NCBI GenBank assembly: GCA_016713665.1
Contig: JADJOR010000009.1
Span: 310,001-374,000, forward strand
Length of the DNA: 64,000 nucleotides
Source of the DNA: Deltaproteobacteria bacterium
Lineage (GTDB): Bacteria > Myxococcota_A > UBA9160 > UBA4427
Reading direction: 5' to 3'
Of the stretch, positions 51,544-61,378 are shown piece after piece. Below the pieces are notes generated by a model. The model was not told the origin of the DNA. It worked only from the letters and a program-made list of their open reading frames with translations, and did not search any database. The first letter of the stretch is position 1; each line of letters begins with the position of its first letter. The position numbers and the translations under genes are program-made.

Positions 51544-52500
51544 CTAACGAATCGCCAGGGGATTGATCGGGGAGCCGACCGCGCCGGTGATCGGCAGCGG
51601 GGGCGCCGCGAAGAGGAAGGCCCAGCGCCGGTCCTCGGCGCAGGCGCGGGCGAGCTCGTCGAGTGCGAAGATCTCCCCGAAGAGGATTCCGCTGTTGCGC
51701 AGCGCGATCATGTGGAGCGGGCCGACGCAGTCCTCCGCCTCGGAGGGCAGGACCTCGACCGCCGCCGTATCCGAGCAGATCGCCGCGATCTCGCGCTCGT
51801 GGAGCCAGCCGGCGCAGTGGACCGAGAGGCCGGGCGCCGGCCCGTCGCAGTAGCCCGCCCACGACTTGCGCTCGAGACAGCGGGCCAGCATGCCGGTCCG
51901 GACGAGCAGGATGTCCCCCGATTCGATCGCGACGCCCTGCGCTTCGGCGCAGGCGTCGAGGTCCTCGGGGCGGATCGCATGGCCGTCCTCGAGCCAGGCA
52001 ACGCCGAGATGACGCGGGAAGTCGAGCAGGATCCCGCGCCCGACGACGCCGTGGCGTGCGGCCTCGATGCCGTTCTTCGCGGCGCCGCGGCTCGTGACGA
52101 GCCGCATGTCCCGGTCGTTGTACATCCTGCCGTCGTAGTAGACGTGGGCGAGCGAGTCCCACTGCGTCCCGCACTGCAGCGGCATCGTCACCGCGTCATC
52201 CGCATAACGGAACCCGCCCGGCAGATAGTCCTGGGCGCCCGCGAGCGCGTCGCCGCCGTGGGACAGCATGTAGTGGATCGGATTGTGGCGGCCGCCGAAT
52301 CCGTTCTGGGGTCCGTGCTCGTCGAAGGCGAGGGCGCAGGAGACGACCTGTCCGCGCCGGGGCAGGGCGGTCGCCGCGAGGATCCGGGCGGGCGTGATGA
52401 AGTTGAGGGCGCCCTTCTCGTCGTCCGGGCCCCAGCGGCCCCAGTTCGAATAACGCCGGCCCCATTCGCGGACCGTGTCCTGGGTGATGCGCGCGCTCAT
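51544..52500 (-). CDS. Cyclase family protein (kynurenine formamidase-like)
   Basis: A 318-residue member of the metal-dependent cyclase/kynurenine formamidase superfamily. Family features include WGPDDEKGALNFITPARIL and LQCGTQWDSLAHVYYDG, the equivalent of the HxGTHxD metal motif with Gln and Trp replacing His as in a known subgroup, then LLDFPRHLG and SGDILLVRTG. Such enzymes hydrolyse formamide or lactone bonds, but this subgroup is uncharacterised. Its start ATG 52500 overlaps the stop of kdsB by 4 bp, implying translational coupling despite no obvious functional link. Confidence 0.82.
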   Translation of the reverse strand: MSARITQDTVREWGRRYSNWGRWGPDDEKGALNFITPARILAATALPRRGQVVSCALAFDEHGPQNGFGGRHNPIHYMLSHGGDALAGAQDYLPGGFRYADDAVTMPLQCGTQWDSLAHVYYDGRMYNDRDMRLVTSRGAAKNGIEAARHGVVGRGILLDFPRHLGVAWLEDGHAIRPEDLDACAEAQGVAIESGDILLVRTGMLARCLERKSWAGYCDGPAPGLSVHCAGWLHEREIAAICSDTAAVEVLPSEAEDCVGPLHMIALRNSGILFGEIFALDELARACAEDRRWAFLFAAPPLPITGAVGSPINPLAIR

Positions 52501-53297
52501 CGCGCGCGGCTCCGGTCCGCGCCGACGGTCCGCAGCGCCGCCTCGACCCGCGCCACGTCGGCGGGCACGTCGACCGGCACGCTCGTCCAGCCCTCGATCT
52601 CCGCGACACGGATGCGATGACCGTTCTCGAGGGCGCGCAGCTGCTCGAGCTCCTCGGCCTGCTCGGCGGGCGTGCGCGGCCACTGCACGAACTCGAGCAG
52701 GAAGGCCTTGCGATAGACGTAGAGCCCGACGTGCTGGAGCGGGGCGACGCCCGTGTCCTTGCGGCGATAGGGGATCGCGGCCCGGGAGAAGTAGAGCGCG
52801 AAGCCGTGCCGATCGACCGCGACCTTGACGCGGTTCGGGTCGTCGTAGGCTTCGGGCTCGGCGCGGTGGACGATCGTCGACATCGAGGCGGTCGGATGAC
52901 CCATCGAGGCGGCCGGCGAAGAAGCCGCGGCCGAGGAAGACGACGGCGGCGAGAGCAGCGCGTCGACCGCGGCGTCGACGACGAAGCCCTCGATCAGCGG
53001 CTCGTCGCCCTGGACGTTGACGATGACGTCGTGGTCGCGGCGGGCGGCGACCTCGGCGAGGCGGTCGGTGCCCGTCGGATGATCGGAGGAGGTCATCTCG
53101 ACCTCGGCGCCGAAGGCGAGACATGCGTCGCGGATGCGCTCGTCGTCGGTCGCGATCGCGACGGCGTCGACGCGCTTCGCCTGCCGCGTCCGCTCCCAGA
53201 CGTGCTGGATCATGGGCTTGCCGGCGATCGGCGTGAGGGGCTTGCCCGGGAACCGGGTCGAGCCATAACGAGCGGGAAGAATGGCGAGCACCGTCAT
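52497..53297 (-). CDS. kdsB: 3-deoxy-manno-octulosonate cytidylyltransferase (CMP-KDO synthetase)
   Basis: This 266-residue enzyme activates KDO with CTP for lipopolysaccharide core synthesis. ATG 53297 begins MTVLAILPARYGSTRFPGKP, the diagnostic nucleotide-binding signature, followed by ATDDERI, SDHPTGTDRLAEVA, NVQGDEPLI and FALYFSRAAIPYRR. An inserted Ser/Ala-rich loop (SSSSAAASSPAAS) is atypical and would be surface exposed. Its presence supports a Gram-negative, LPS-bearing host. It is divergent from the TPS operon (290 bp between). Confidence 0.93.
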   Translation of the reverse strand: MTVLAILPARYGSTRFPGKPLTPIAGKPMIQHVWERTRQAKRVDAVAIATDDERIRDACLAFGAEVEMTSSDHPTGTDRLAEVAARRDHDVIVNVQGDEPLIEGFVVDAAVDALLSPPSSSSAAASSPAASMGHPTASMSTIVHRAEPEAYDDPNRVKVAVDRHGFALYFSRAAIPYRRKDTGVAPLQHVGLYVYRKAFLLEFVQWPRTPAEQAEELEQLRALENGHRIRVAEIEGWTSVPVDVPADVARVEAALRTVGADRSRAR

Positions 53298-53533
53298 GGA
53301 GGCGATCCTACCCGAAACTCCGACCCGTGCCGCGCCAACCCGGCCGAGCCGCCCGCGCCCTCGCGCCCCGGCAGCCTCCGTCGGAAGGCCCGGTCTTCGC
53401 TCCCGTTTTCGCGCAGGCTTGCGCCGGGCGGGGCAATCCCTGCCCGATCGACCGGGAGGCCCGGGATTCGGCGCCGGCGATATCGGCCCGCCTCCGACCA
53501 CGTCTTTCCATCGAGAATTCCCGGCCCGGGCGA

Positions 53534-53561
53534 GCGACACCCCGGGACGCCCCGATAGAAT
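53534..53561 (+). promoter_or_regulatory. Candidate sigma-70 promoter of the TPS/CHAT operon
   Basis: GCGACA (53534-53539) and TAGAAT (53556-53561) are separated by 16 bp. The -10 element matches TATAAT in five of six positions and the -35 element is weak. A start near 53568 gives a 20-nt leader containing GAGGAGG just before ATG 53588. No other good promoter was seen in this 290-bp gap. Confidence 0.45.
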
Positions 53562-53587
53562 GGAATTCGCGAGAGGAGGCTGCCCCG

Positions 53588-56500
53588 ATGCGAACCGCCC
53601 GGATGCGTGTGCGCCTGCTCGTCCTGCTCGTCGCGTGGGGGGCGCTCCCGCTCGTTCTCGCGCCTGCGGTGCGCGCCGCCGAGCCGCCCCTCGTCTACCA
53701 CTCGACCAAACCGGACCACTCCGATACGGGCATCATCGGTCTCGCGAGCGGTCCGAGGACCCTCGATCTCTATCTCGAGATCGGGACGGTCGCGACCAAC
53801 GTGGCCCAGGACGAGGTCTGCGTCGACGGCGAAGGCGACGAGATCTGCGGCTTCACCCTCGCGCTGCAGGCGAGCGGCGGGGTGTCGATCGTCGAGTTCC
53901 AACCGAACGGTGTCCCCGGCCTGATCCACCATCTCGATCCCGCGACGGGCATCCTGCGCATCAACCGCCTCGGTCCCGCGATCGATCAGGCGCAAACGCC
54001 CTTCTATCTCGGGAACGTGTCCCTTCTGGTGGGGGCCACGGCGGGGGACCTGAAGCTGCTCCCCGAGAGCCAGTCGGTCTCGGCGAAGCTGCAGGTCCTC
54101 TCGGTCCGGGACCACACGCCCATCGCGCTCGCGCTTCCCGAGCCGGGCTGGGGCGCGGGGCTGGCGAGCGGGCTCGCGATGCTGCTCGCGTTCGCGGCGC
54201 GTCGGCGCGTCGCGGGTCGCCGTTCGATCGGGGCGCTTCTGATCGCGTCGTCCGTGACGACGTGTGCGGTCGCCGCGGCGCCGCGGGGCGCCGTCGCGGG
54301 CCAGTTCACGGATCTCGCGACCTTCAGCTCCGCGGTGTCGGCGCTGGGCTCGCCGCCCGAGCGGCTCGGCTTCGAGGCGGTGCCCCGCTCGGCGCAGGGC
54401 TTCGCGGCGCTGCAGCAGGACGATCGGCTCGGCCCGCTCACCCTGCGCTCGCTCGCGCTCGTGGCCGACGTCGATCTCGCGTGGCTCGCGGGCGTGCCGC
54501 TCGGCCTGCCGGGGACGCTGCTCGTCGCGGATCCGGGGCTCGTCGGCGATCCGGCGCTGCATCCGGGCGGGACGCTCCAGGGCGCAGGCGCCCGGGGCAA
54601 CGACGATCTGCGCATCGTCTTCGACGTGCCGATGCTGGCGGCGGGGCTCCGCATCCTCGGGAACGTGTCGGCGGCCGGAGAGACCGTCCGCTTCCTCGAC
54701 GCGAAGGGCGGCGTCATCACGAGCTTCACGATGCCCGGCGGCGGGACGCCGCCCGGCTCGGACGGATTCGTGGGCTACGTGATCGAGGTCGGCGACGCGC
54801 CGATCAAGGCGATCGAGCTCGACGAGGACGCCGCCGACGGCGACGACATCGCCGTCGACGAGATCCTCTACGAGTCGTCGGCCGATTCCTTCGCCGACTC
54901 CGTCGCGGGCTTCACGCCGATCGTCGCCGGGGGCGAGCCTGCGACCGCGAATCTCGATCCGACCCGCAGCCTCGGGGCGCCGGATCTGCAGACCGTCTCC
55001 CTCGGCGCCGGCGGGAGGCTCACGGTCCGCTTCGACGACAACGTGCTGACCGGAAGCGGCGACGCGCTGCCGGATCTGCGCATCCATGAAGCCGATGCCG
55101 ACCTCGAGGGCAGCTTCATCGCGGTCAGCGCCAACGGAACGGCCTTCACGAACGTCGGCGCCGTCGCGGGCGGAACGCAATCGATCGACCTCGACGCCTT
55201 CGGCTTCGATGAGAGCGATCGGCTCTTCTACGTCCGGATCAACGACGAGGTCGGCCAGGGGCCGACGAACGGTCCCGCGGTCGGGGCCGACATCGACGCC
55301 GTCGAAGCGCTGTCAGGGACCTGGCTTCCCCTCGACGGCGATGGCGACGGCGTCCCCGACGACTACGACGACTGCCCCGCGAAGTTCGACGCGGCCCAGC
55401 GCGACGACGATGCGGACGGCATCGGCAACGTCTGTGACAATTGCCGCTATGTCCCCAATCTGGACCAGCTGGACGCCGATGGCGACGGCGAGGGCAACGC
55501 CTGCGAGCCCGCCAGCCTCCGCTTGATCCGGGATTTCCAGCCCGTTCCGGACGAAGGCAAGGCGCAGCTCGCGACCCTCAGGCTCGATTGCGGCACCAAG
55601 GCCCTCCGCTCGATCATCGTCGGCATCTGGGTGCCGCCGGGCCCGACGGCCTTCGACTTCGGCGGCAATTGTCAGGCGCCCCCGCTCGTCGCCGCGCCTC
55701 CGGGTGCACCGACGGGCCCGGGCTGTACGGGTCCCGGGATCATGCTCGGCGCGAGTGTCGATGGCACGCGCTCCGGCGCATTCGGGGGGCCGCTTGGAGG
55801 CGTACCCCCCGGATCGTTTCGCTCCGACGTGATCTTCGTGTCGCTGCAGTCCCCTGAGAACGGCCCCCCGCTCTGTACGCCGTTCGAGACGAACGTCCCG
55901 CTCGGACGGGTTCGCGCCACGTTGCCGCTCGGAATGAGTCCGGGCGCCGTCGCGTCCTTCTCGCTCGAGGACGTGATCGACGAGGGCTGGTGTCAGGCCC
56001 AGGAAGCCGGCGGCGCCTGTGCCGACCAGACGAGCCTCGCCTATCGACTCGAGGGCCCGGTGCCCGTCGAGGCCGAGATCCGCCTGCAGCCCTCAGCCGG
56101 CGAGACCTCGACGACGGCGGTCGAATGGGACGTCTGCGTCGCGAATACGACGGATACCTACATGCACCGCATCACGCTCGGGCTGCTCGGCCCCGTCGCC
56201 GCAGACTATCCGACGCTCTTCCTCGACGATTGTCTCGACGGTCCGACGGGCAACGGGCGGCGCGACTGCGAGGGGGAGGTCGGTATCGATCCCGAGTGGG
56301 TCGACGAGAACGTGACCTTCACCCGGGGCCCCCCTCGCGGCGTCGTCCGGGGATCTCCTGGCCGACACGCTCTACACGCCGATCGAAGGCGGCGCACCGG
56401 GGACCAGCGGCGTCAACGTGCTGAACCCCTACATCAACCGCGACGCCTGCGTCGGCATCGTGACGAACGGCTCGCCGCCGGCGACGCCCGGGGCGCCGCC

Positions 56501-57032
56501 GATCCTCGTCCGCGACGGCTTCTTCGATCTCGCCTACCACGATGCGGCGTCGCCGATGGGCCCGCAGCCCTATCAGACGGCCGAGGCCGTGGTCGAGGCC
56601 CTCGACGGCGCGGCGGTCTACGAGACGATCGTCTTCAACTCGGGCGACGATCTCGATGGCGACGGCTTCACCGACCCCGTCGACAACTGTCCCTTCACCG
56701 CCAACGCCGACCAGTCCGACGACGGCGGCTTCGCCTCGACCGCGCCGAACGGCCACGGCAACGCCTGCGAATGCGGTGACGCGAATGGCTCGGGGCGGGT
56801 CCAGCCGGCGAGCACGCCAGAGTTTGGGAAGGGTGGGATCCCGCTGGTTCCCGACCTCCAGCTGATCCGCGAACATCTCGTCGGAATGCACGCCGACGAC
56901 CCGAGCATCGAGAAGCTCTGCAGCGTGAACGGCGATACGGCCTGCGATGCCGCCGACGCCGTCGTGCTCGATCGCGCGCTGCAGGGGCTGAGCGCGAATC
57001 CCGTGCCGCGCTGCGATGCCGCAGTCGACTGA
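53588..57032 (+). CDS. Large exported protein with PEP-CTERM-like segment, TSP3 repeats and dockerin-like end; frameshifted
   Basis: ATG 53588 follows GAGGAGG. Read as one gene (~1147 residues after repair): signal peptide (residues 1-30); a domain to ~175; a PEP-CTERM-like segment with ALPEPGWGAG and a hydrophobic run ending ARRRVAGRR (184-208); a second signal-like hydrophobic stretch (IGALLIASSVTTCAVAAA); a jelly-roll-like region; thrombospondin type 3 repeats (DGDGDGVPDDYDDCP and DADGDGEGNACEP, ~580-640); another globular region; a final TSP3-like repeat and a dockerin-like calcium-binding end (CGDANGSGRVQ, NGDTACDAADAVVLDRALQG). At the C6 run 56329-56334 one C too many shifts the frame. 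Removing it restores TRGPLAASSGDLLADTLYTP into the second frame. The function is likely surface-associated; the error could be from assembly. Confidence 0.75.
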
Positions 57033-59796
57033 GTCGCGCCGCGGGACGGTGCGCGCGGGGCGGGCTCCGATCGTCGCGGGCTGCGAGCTCGCGCTCGCCG
57101 TGCTCGTCACGGGACTGCCCGGACCGACACGGGCCCAGGTCGTCTTCGACGACACGCTGACGGCGGCGGGCGAGGCGCCCCTCGATCCGGGCGGCACGAC
57201 CTGGCAGATCGACCCGGATCGAGGGGCCACCGTCTCGAACGGGGGCCAGACGAACCTCTTCTACAGCTTCGAGCGCTTCGACGTCCCGGCCGCCCACGCC
57301 GCGGAGTTCCGCCCCGGCGCCGACGTCGACGCGATCGTCTCGCGGGTCACGGGCGGCGATCTCTCGCGCATCGACGGCGAGGTGCGCGTGAGCGCGATCG
57401 GTGGGGGCGCGGGGCCCGACTTGTTCCTCGTGAATCCGGCGGGCGTGCTCTTCGGCGGCGATACGCGCATCGACATGAACGGGGCCTTTCGGGTCTCGAC
57501 CGCGAGCGGCGTCGGCTTCGCGGATGGCGGCTTCTTCTCGGCCCGCGACGCCGCGGCGCCGCTCCCGGCCGCAGCCTCCGCGCCGAGCCTGCTGCGCTTC
57601 GATGGGAGCCCGTCGGGCGACGTGCGGATCGAGGGACGATTGATCTCGGACGACGTCGGGGGCGCCCGCGACGCGTCGGTCGTGTCGCTCGTCGCCCGCG
57701 ACGTCACGGCCCGCGGTCCGGGGCTGATCGCCGCGGAGCAGGCGACTCTCGAGCTCGGCGCCGTGGGGGCGCGGGCGATCGACGTGCCCCTCGATCTGCG
57801 CGACGCGGCGCTCGGGCCGGGCACGGCAGAGGGCGGGCGGATCGAGATCGATGCCGGCACGGCGGCCGCGTTCACCGTGACGACGCAGTCGCCGAATCCG
57901 GATCAGGGGCGGATCGTGATTCGCGGCGGGGAGCTCGTCGTCGTGAACGGTACTCTGCTCGCCGGCGGCGACGGCGCAGCGGGGGCCGATTCGATGGCGA
58001 TCGACGTGGCGGTGGCCGATCGCGTATCCCTGACCGGCTCGTTCGCGAAGATCGAATCCTTGAGCGGGCGGACCTTCGGGCCCGGCTCGCTGCGGATCCG
58101 CGCCGGGCGCCTCGAGATCGCCGACGCGGGCAGTGTGGAGATCTCCAGCACGCGCGGCAGCGGGCTCCCGGGTCGCCTCGAGATCGACGTCGATTCCCTG
58201 CGGATCGAAGGCGCCAACAGCCGGATCCGATCGTTGACGCGGGCCGTGGGGGCGGGCGGCGACATCGACCTGCGCGCGCGGACGATTCGACTCGCCGACG
58301 GGGCGCTCGTCTTCAGCGAGTCGCAGGCGTCGACGGCGACCGCCATCGGCGCCGTCGGCGACGTCGCCGTCACGGCGGAATCGATCGAGCTCGTCGACGG
58401 CGCGCGGATCCTGAGCGTCACGAACGACGAGGGCGCCGGCGGCGACGTTACGATCGATGCCGGCTCGCTCTCGCTGCTCGGGCAGGCGAGCGTGACGGCG
58501 GGCTCGACGACGGACGCGGTCGGCGGCGATCTGCGGATCGAGGTCGGCCGCCTCGAGCTCGGCGGGAGCTCGGCGATCGGGACCGGCTCCGTCTCGCCCG
58601 TGCCGCAGGGCGCTGCGCCCATCACCGGCCCCGGCGGCGCAGTCGAGGTCGTCGCCGACTCCGTCCGCGTCGATGGCGGCTCGCAGATCTCGACCTCGAC
58701 CGAGGGGGCGGGCGACGCCGGCGATCTCGTCCTCGACGTGCGCGACGAGCTCGTCCTGTCCGGCAGGCTCGGCCTCGATCAGCCCTCGGGCCTCTTCGCG
58801 CGCTCGGGCAGCGCCTTCGGCTCGGGCGCCACCGGCGACGGCGGTCGCATCGTCGTGCGCGCGGGCTCGCTCGTCGTCGACGACGGGGCGCAGATCAACT
58901 CGACGACAGTCGGCACCGGGCGCGCGGGCGGGATCGACGTCGAGACGGTCGGCGAGCTCGAGCTCGACGGCGGTCGCGTCTCGGCGATCGCATCGGACGT
59001 CGGCGAGACGGGCGACGTGCGCCTCGCGGCGGGCGGGCGGCTGCGCGTACGCGGCGGCGCCGAGATCGTCTCCGAGGCGCCGGTTCCGCTGCCGGGTCCG
59101 GGGCTCCCCGGCGATCCGCCGACGGCGGGGGGCATCGTGCTCGTCGCGGGGGATCGCGTGCTCGTCGAGGGCGCGCGGATCGCGACGGATTCGGCGCGGC
59201 CCGAGAGCGGCGACGTCCGGATCGAGGCGACCCGCGGCATCAGCCTCGTCGACTCGAGTGTGACGACCAACGTCGATGCCGCCTCGGGCCGCGGCGGCGA
59301 CGTCGTGCTCGACACCCAGGCCCTCGTGCTCGCCGACGCGCTCGTGACGGCCAACGCCGACGGTACGAACGCCGACGCCGGCAATGTGACGCTGCGCGCC
59401 GGGGCGGGTCTGCTTCAATCGACGGACAGCGTCGTCGAAGCGCGGGCCGCCCTCGGCGTCTCGGGCGTCGTCGTGCGCGCGACGCCCGACACGAACCTCC
59501 CCGAAGAGCTCGGGCGTCTGGCCGCCGTGCCGCGGACCGACGACGGCATCGTCGTCGGCTCCTGCGTGGGGCCGCGCTCGACGGCCGGGACCTTCGCTCG
59601 GACCGCTGCGCCCGTCGCCGTCGATTCGCCCGAGCGGCTGCTCCCGGAGCCGGCGGAGGTCGATCCGGCTGAGGCGGCTCCGGCGGGCGGGCGCGGGCGC
59701 GCCGGCTTCGGGACAGGATCGCGATGCCTGTCCCGCGCGTTAGGTCCACCCCCGCGCAGCGGTTCGCGGCCAGCCTGCTGGTCGCCGTCGCGCTGA
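57016..59796 (+). CDS. Filamentous-hemagglutinin-type exoprotein (TpsA) with TPS domain
   Basis: A 926-residue secreted protein with signal peptide (GCELALAVLVTGLPGPTRA) and an N-terminal two-partner-secretion domain showing PDRGATVSNGGQTNLFYSFE, the NPAG motif in DLFLVNPAGVLFGGDTRIDM, and GAFRVSTASGVGFADGGFFS. The rest is Gly/Asp/Ser-rich right-handed beta-helix sequence (repeated ADSVRVDGGSQISTST-like units) and ends with a conserved-type Cys segment VVGSCVGPRSTAG. It overlaps the upstream gene by 17 bp and tpsB by 73 bp, indicating co-transcription. Its cargo is presumably exported by the adjacent TpsB. The role (adhesin, contact factor) is unknown. Confidence 0.88.
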   Translation: MPQSTESRRGTVRAGRAPIVAGCELALAVLVTGLPGPTRAQVVFDDTLTAAGEAPLDPGGTTWQIDPDRGATVSNGGQTNLFYSFERFDVPAAHAAEFRPGADVDAIVSRVTGGDLSRIDGEVRVSAIGGGAGPDLFLVNPAGVLFGGDTRIDMNGAFRVSTASGVGFADGGFFSARDAAAPLPAAASAPSLLRFDGSPSGDVRIEGRLISDDVGGARDASVVSLVARDVTARGPGLIAAEQATLELGAVGARAIDVPLDLRDAALGPGTAEGGRIEIDAGTAAAFTVTTQSPNPDQGRIVIRGGELVVVNGTLLAGGDGAAGADSMAIDVAVADRVSLTGSFAKIESLSGRTFGPGSLRIRAGRLEIADAGSVEISSTRGSGLPGRLEIDVDSLRIEGANSRIRSLTRAVGAGGDIDLRARTIRLADGALVFSESQASTATAIGAVGDVAVTAESIELVDGARILSVTNDEGAGGDVTIDAGSLSLLGQASVTAGSTTDAVGGDLRIEVGRLELGGSSAIGTGSVSPVPQGAAPITGPGGAVEVVADSVRVDGGSQISTSTEGAGDAGDLVLDVRDELVLSGRLGLDQPSGLFARSGSAFGSGATGDGGRIVVRAGSLVVDDGAQINSTTVGTGRAGGIDVETVGELELDGGRVSAIASDVGETGDVRLAAGGRLRVRGGAEIVSEAPVPLPGPGLPGDPPTAGGIVLVAGDRVLVEGARIATDSARPESGDVRIEATRGISLVDSSVTTNVDAASGRGGDVVLDTQALVLADALVTANADGTNADAGNVTLRAGAGLLQSTDSVVEARAALGVSGVVVRATPDTNLPEELGRLAAVPRTDDGIVVGSCVGPRSTAGTFARTAAPVAVDSPERLLPEPAEVDPAEAAPAGGRGRAGFGTGSRCLSRALGPPPRSGSRPACWSPSR

Positions 59797-61378
59797 TCCC
59801 CTCCTGTGCCGGCATTGCGTTCGGGGACGCGCCCGTACCTGAATCCACACCCGCCCCCGCTCCCCTCCCGCCCCCGCTCGCGATCGAGCCGAGCGACTTC
59901 GTGCTCGTCGGCTCGACGATCCTCGACGCCGATGCGCAGGCGGAGCTGCTGGCCCCCTTCCGCGGCCGCCCGCTCGCGACGGCGGATCTGCTCGAGCTGG
60001 TCGAGGCGGTCCGTACGCGTTATGCCGAGGCTGGCCATGGCGCCGCCGAGGTCGAGCTGCCGGACCAGGACCTCGCGGGCGGCCGGATCGAGCTGCGGAT
60101 CCACGAAGGCTCGGTCGAGGCGATCGAGGTCCGCGGCGCCGTCTCGCGCTGGCCCGCGTACTACCGCGCTTTTCTCGCGCGGGCGACTGCATCGCCCCTC
60201 CACGTTCCGACGCTCTACCGTGCCCTCGAGCGGCTGCAGGCGGAGCCCGGCGTCGAGAAGATCTCGGCCGTTCTCGAGCGGATCGGCCCCGGCCGCCAGC
60301 GGCTCTTCCTCGAGGTCGAGGAGCGCTCGCCCTGGTCGGCCTCGGCCCGCTTCTCGAACCACCGCTCTCCGAGCGTCGGCAGCCCGGGCGGTCTCTTCTC
60401 CCTCGCGAACTCGAGCCTGACCGGCTTCGGCGATCGCCTCGTGCTCCAGGGCCAGGTCTCCGAGGGAATCCGCGACTTCGGGCTGCGCTGGGACGTGCCC
60501 TTCGTCGTCCGATCGACCCGGGCCTTCGTCGCCTATCGCCGGGGCGAGGCGGAGATCGTCGAAGGCGATTTCGAGGGGGCCGACATCGCGGGCCACTTCG
60601 AGTCGATCGCCCTCGGCCTCCACCAACCGCTCTACTGGTCCCCGGGTCTCGAGGCCTCCCTCGAGCTCGTGGGCGATTGGCGCCGAGGCGGCTCGCAGCT
60701 GCTCGGCGTCGACTACTGCTTCCAGGCGGACCTCGTCGACTGCGAGCCGACCGTCTCGGTCCTGCGCCTGAGCCAGGAGCTGGTCCACCGCGGCCGAAGC
60801 CGCGCGGCGGCCTGCGCTCGACGCTCTCCGTCGGCCTCGACGTCCTCGGCGCGACCGAGGAGCGTCGCACGAGCGACCGCGACGGCGAGTTCGTGAGCTG
60901 GCTGCTCCAGCTGCAATGGCTCGAGCGCCTGCCCCGGATCGAGCGGCTCCCGCTCCTCGACGATCTCCAGCTCGTCGGTCGCTTCGATCTCCAGCTCGCG
61001 AACGACCCGCTGGTCGCCGTCGAGCAATTCGCCGTCGGCGGGGGCCAGAGCGTCCGCGGCTACCGCGAGAACCAGCTCGTCCGCGACAACGGCTTCGCCG
61101 CCTCAGCAGAGCTGCGCATCCCCATCCTGCGCTCGCGCTTCGGCGAGCCCCGCACGACGCTCGCGCCCTTCGTCGATGTCGGGCGCGCCTGGGATCGGCG
61201 CCGGACGACGAGCCCCGACAAGACGCTCCCGAGTCTCGGCGTCGCGCTTCGCCATGCGATCACGCCCGCGCTCTCGGCGGAGATCTCCTGGGCCCATCGC
61301 TTCCGCAACGCCGAGCCGAAGGCCGGCGGATTGCAAGGAGAGGGCGTGTATTTCGAGGTGGTGTGGAATGTCTTCTGA
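59724..61378 (+). CDS. TpsB outer-membrane transporter (ShlB/FhaC/HecB family), frameshifted
   Basis: Start ATG 59724, signal peptide (FAASLLVAVALIPSC...), a POTRA region (DFVLVGSTILDADAQAEL to GRIELRIHEGSVEAIEVRG) and a beta-barrel. The frame breaks after LSQELVHRGRSRAA at about 60806-60812 and continues as LRSTLSVGLDVLGATEERRT. One missing base in the GC-rich run accounts for it. The conserved VRGY of loop L6 is present (GGGQSVRGYRENQLVRDNG), and the barrel ends GVYFEVVWNVF with the terminal Phe typical of outer-membrane proteins. Its partner is the TpsA gene immediately upstream. Confidence 0.85.

Noticed and set aside
56695..59418. Minus-strand 907-codon open frame antisense to the TpsA gene
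   Set aside because: It is Arg/Ala/Asp-rich without motifs or ribosome-binding site, and the plus strand has a clear TPS domain.
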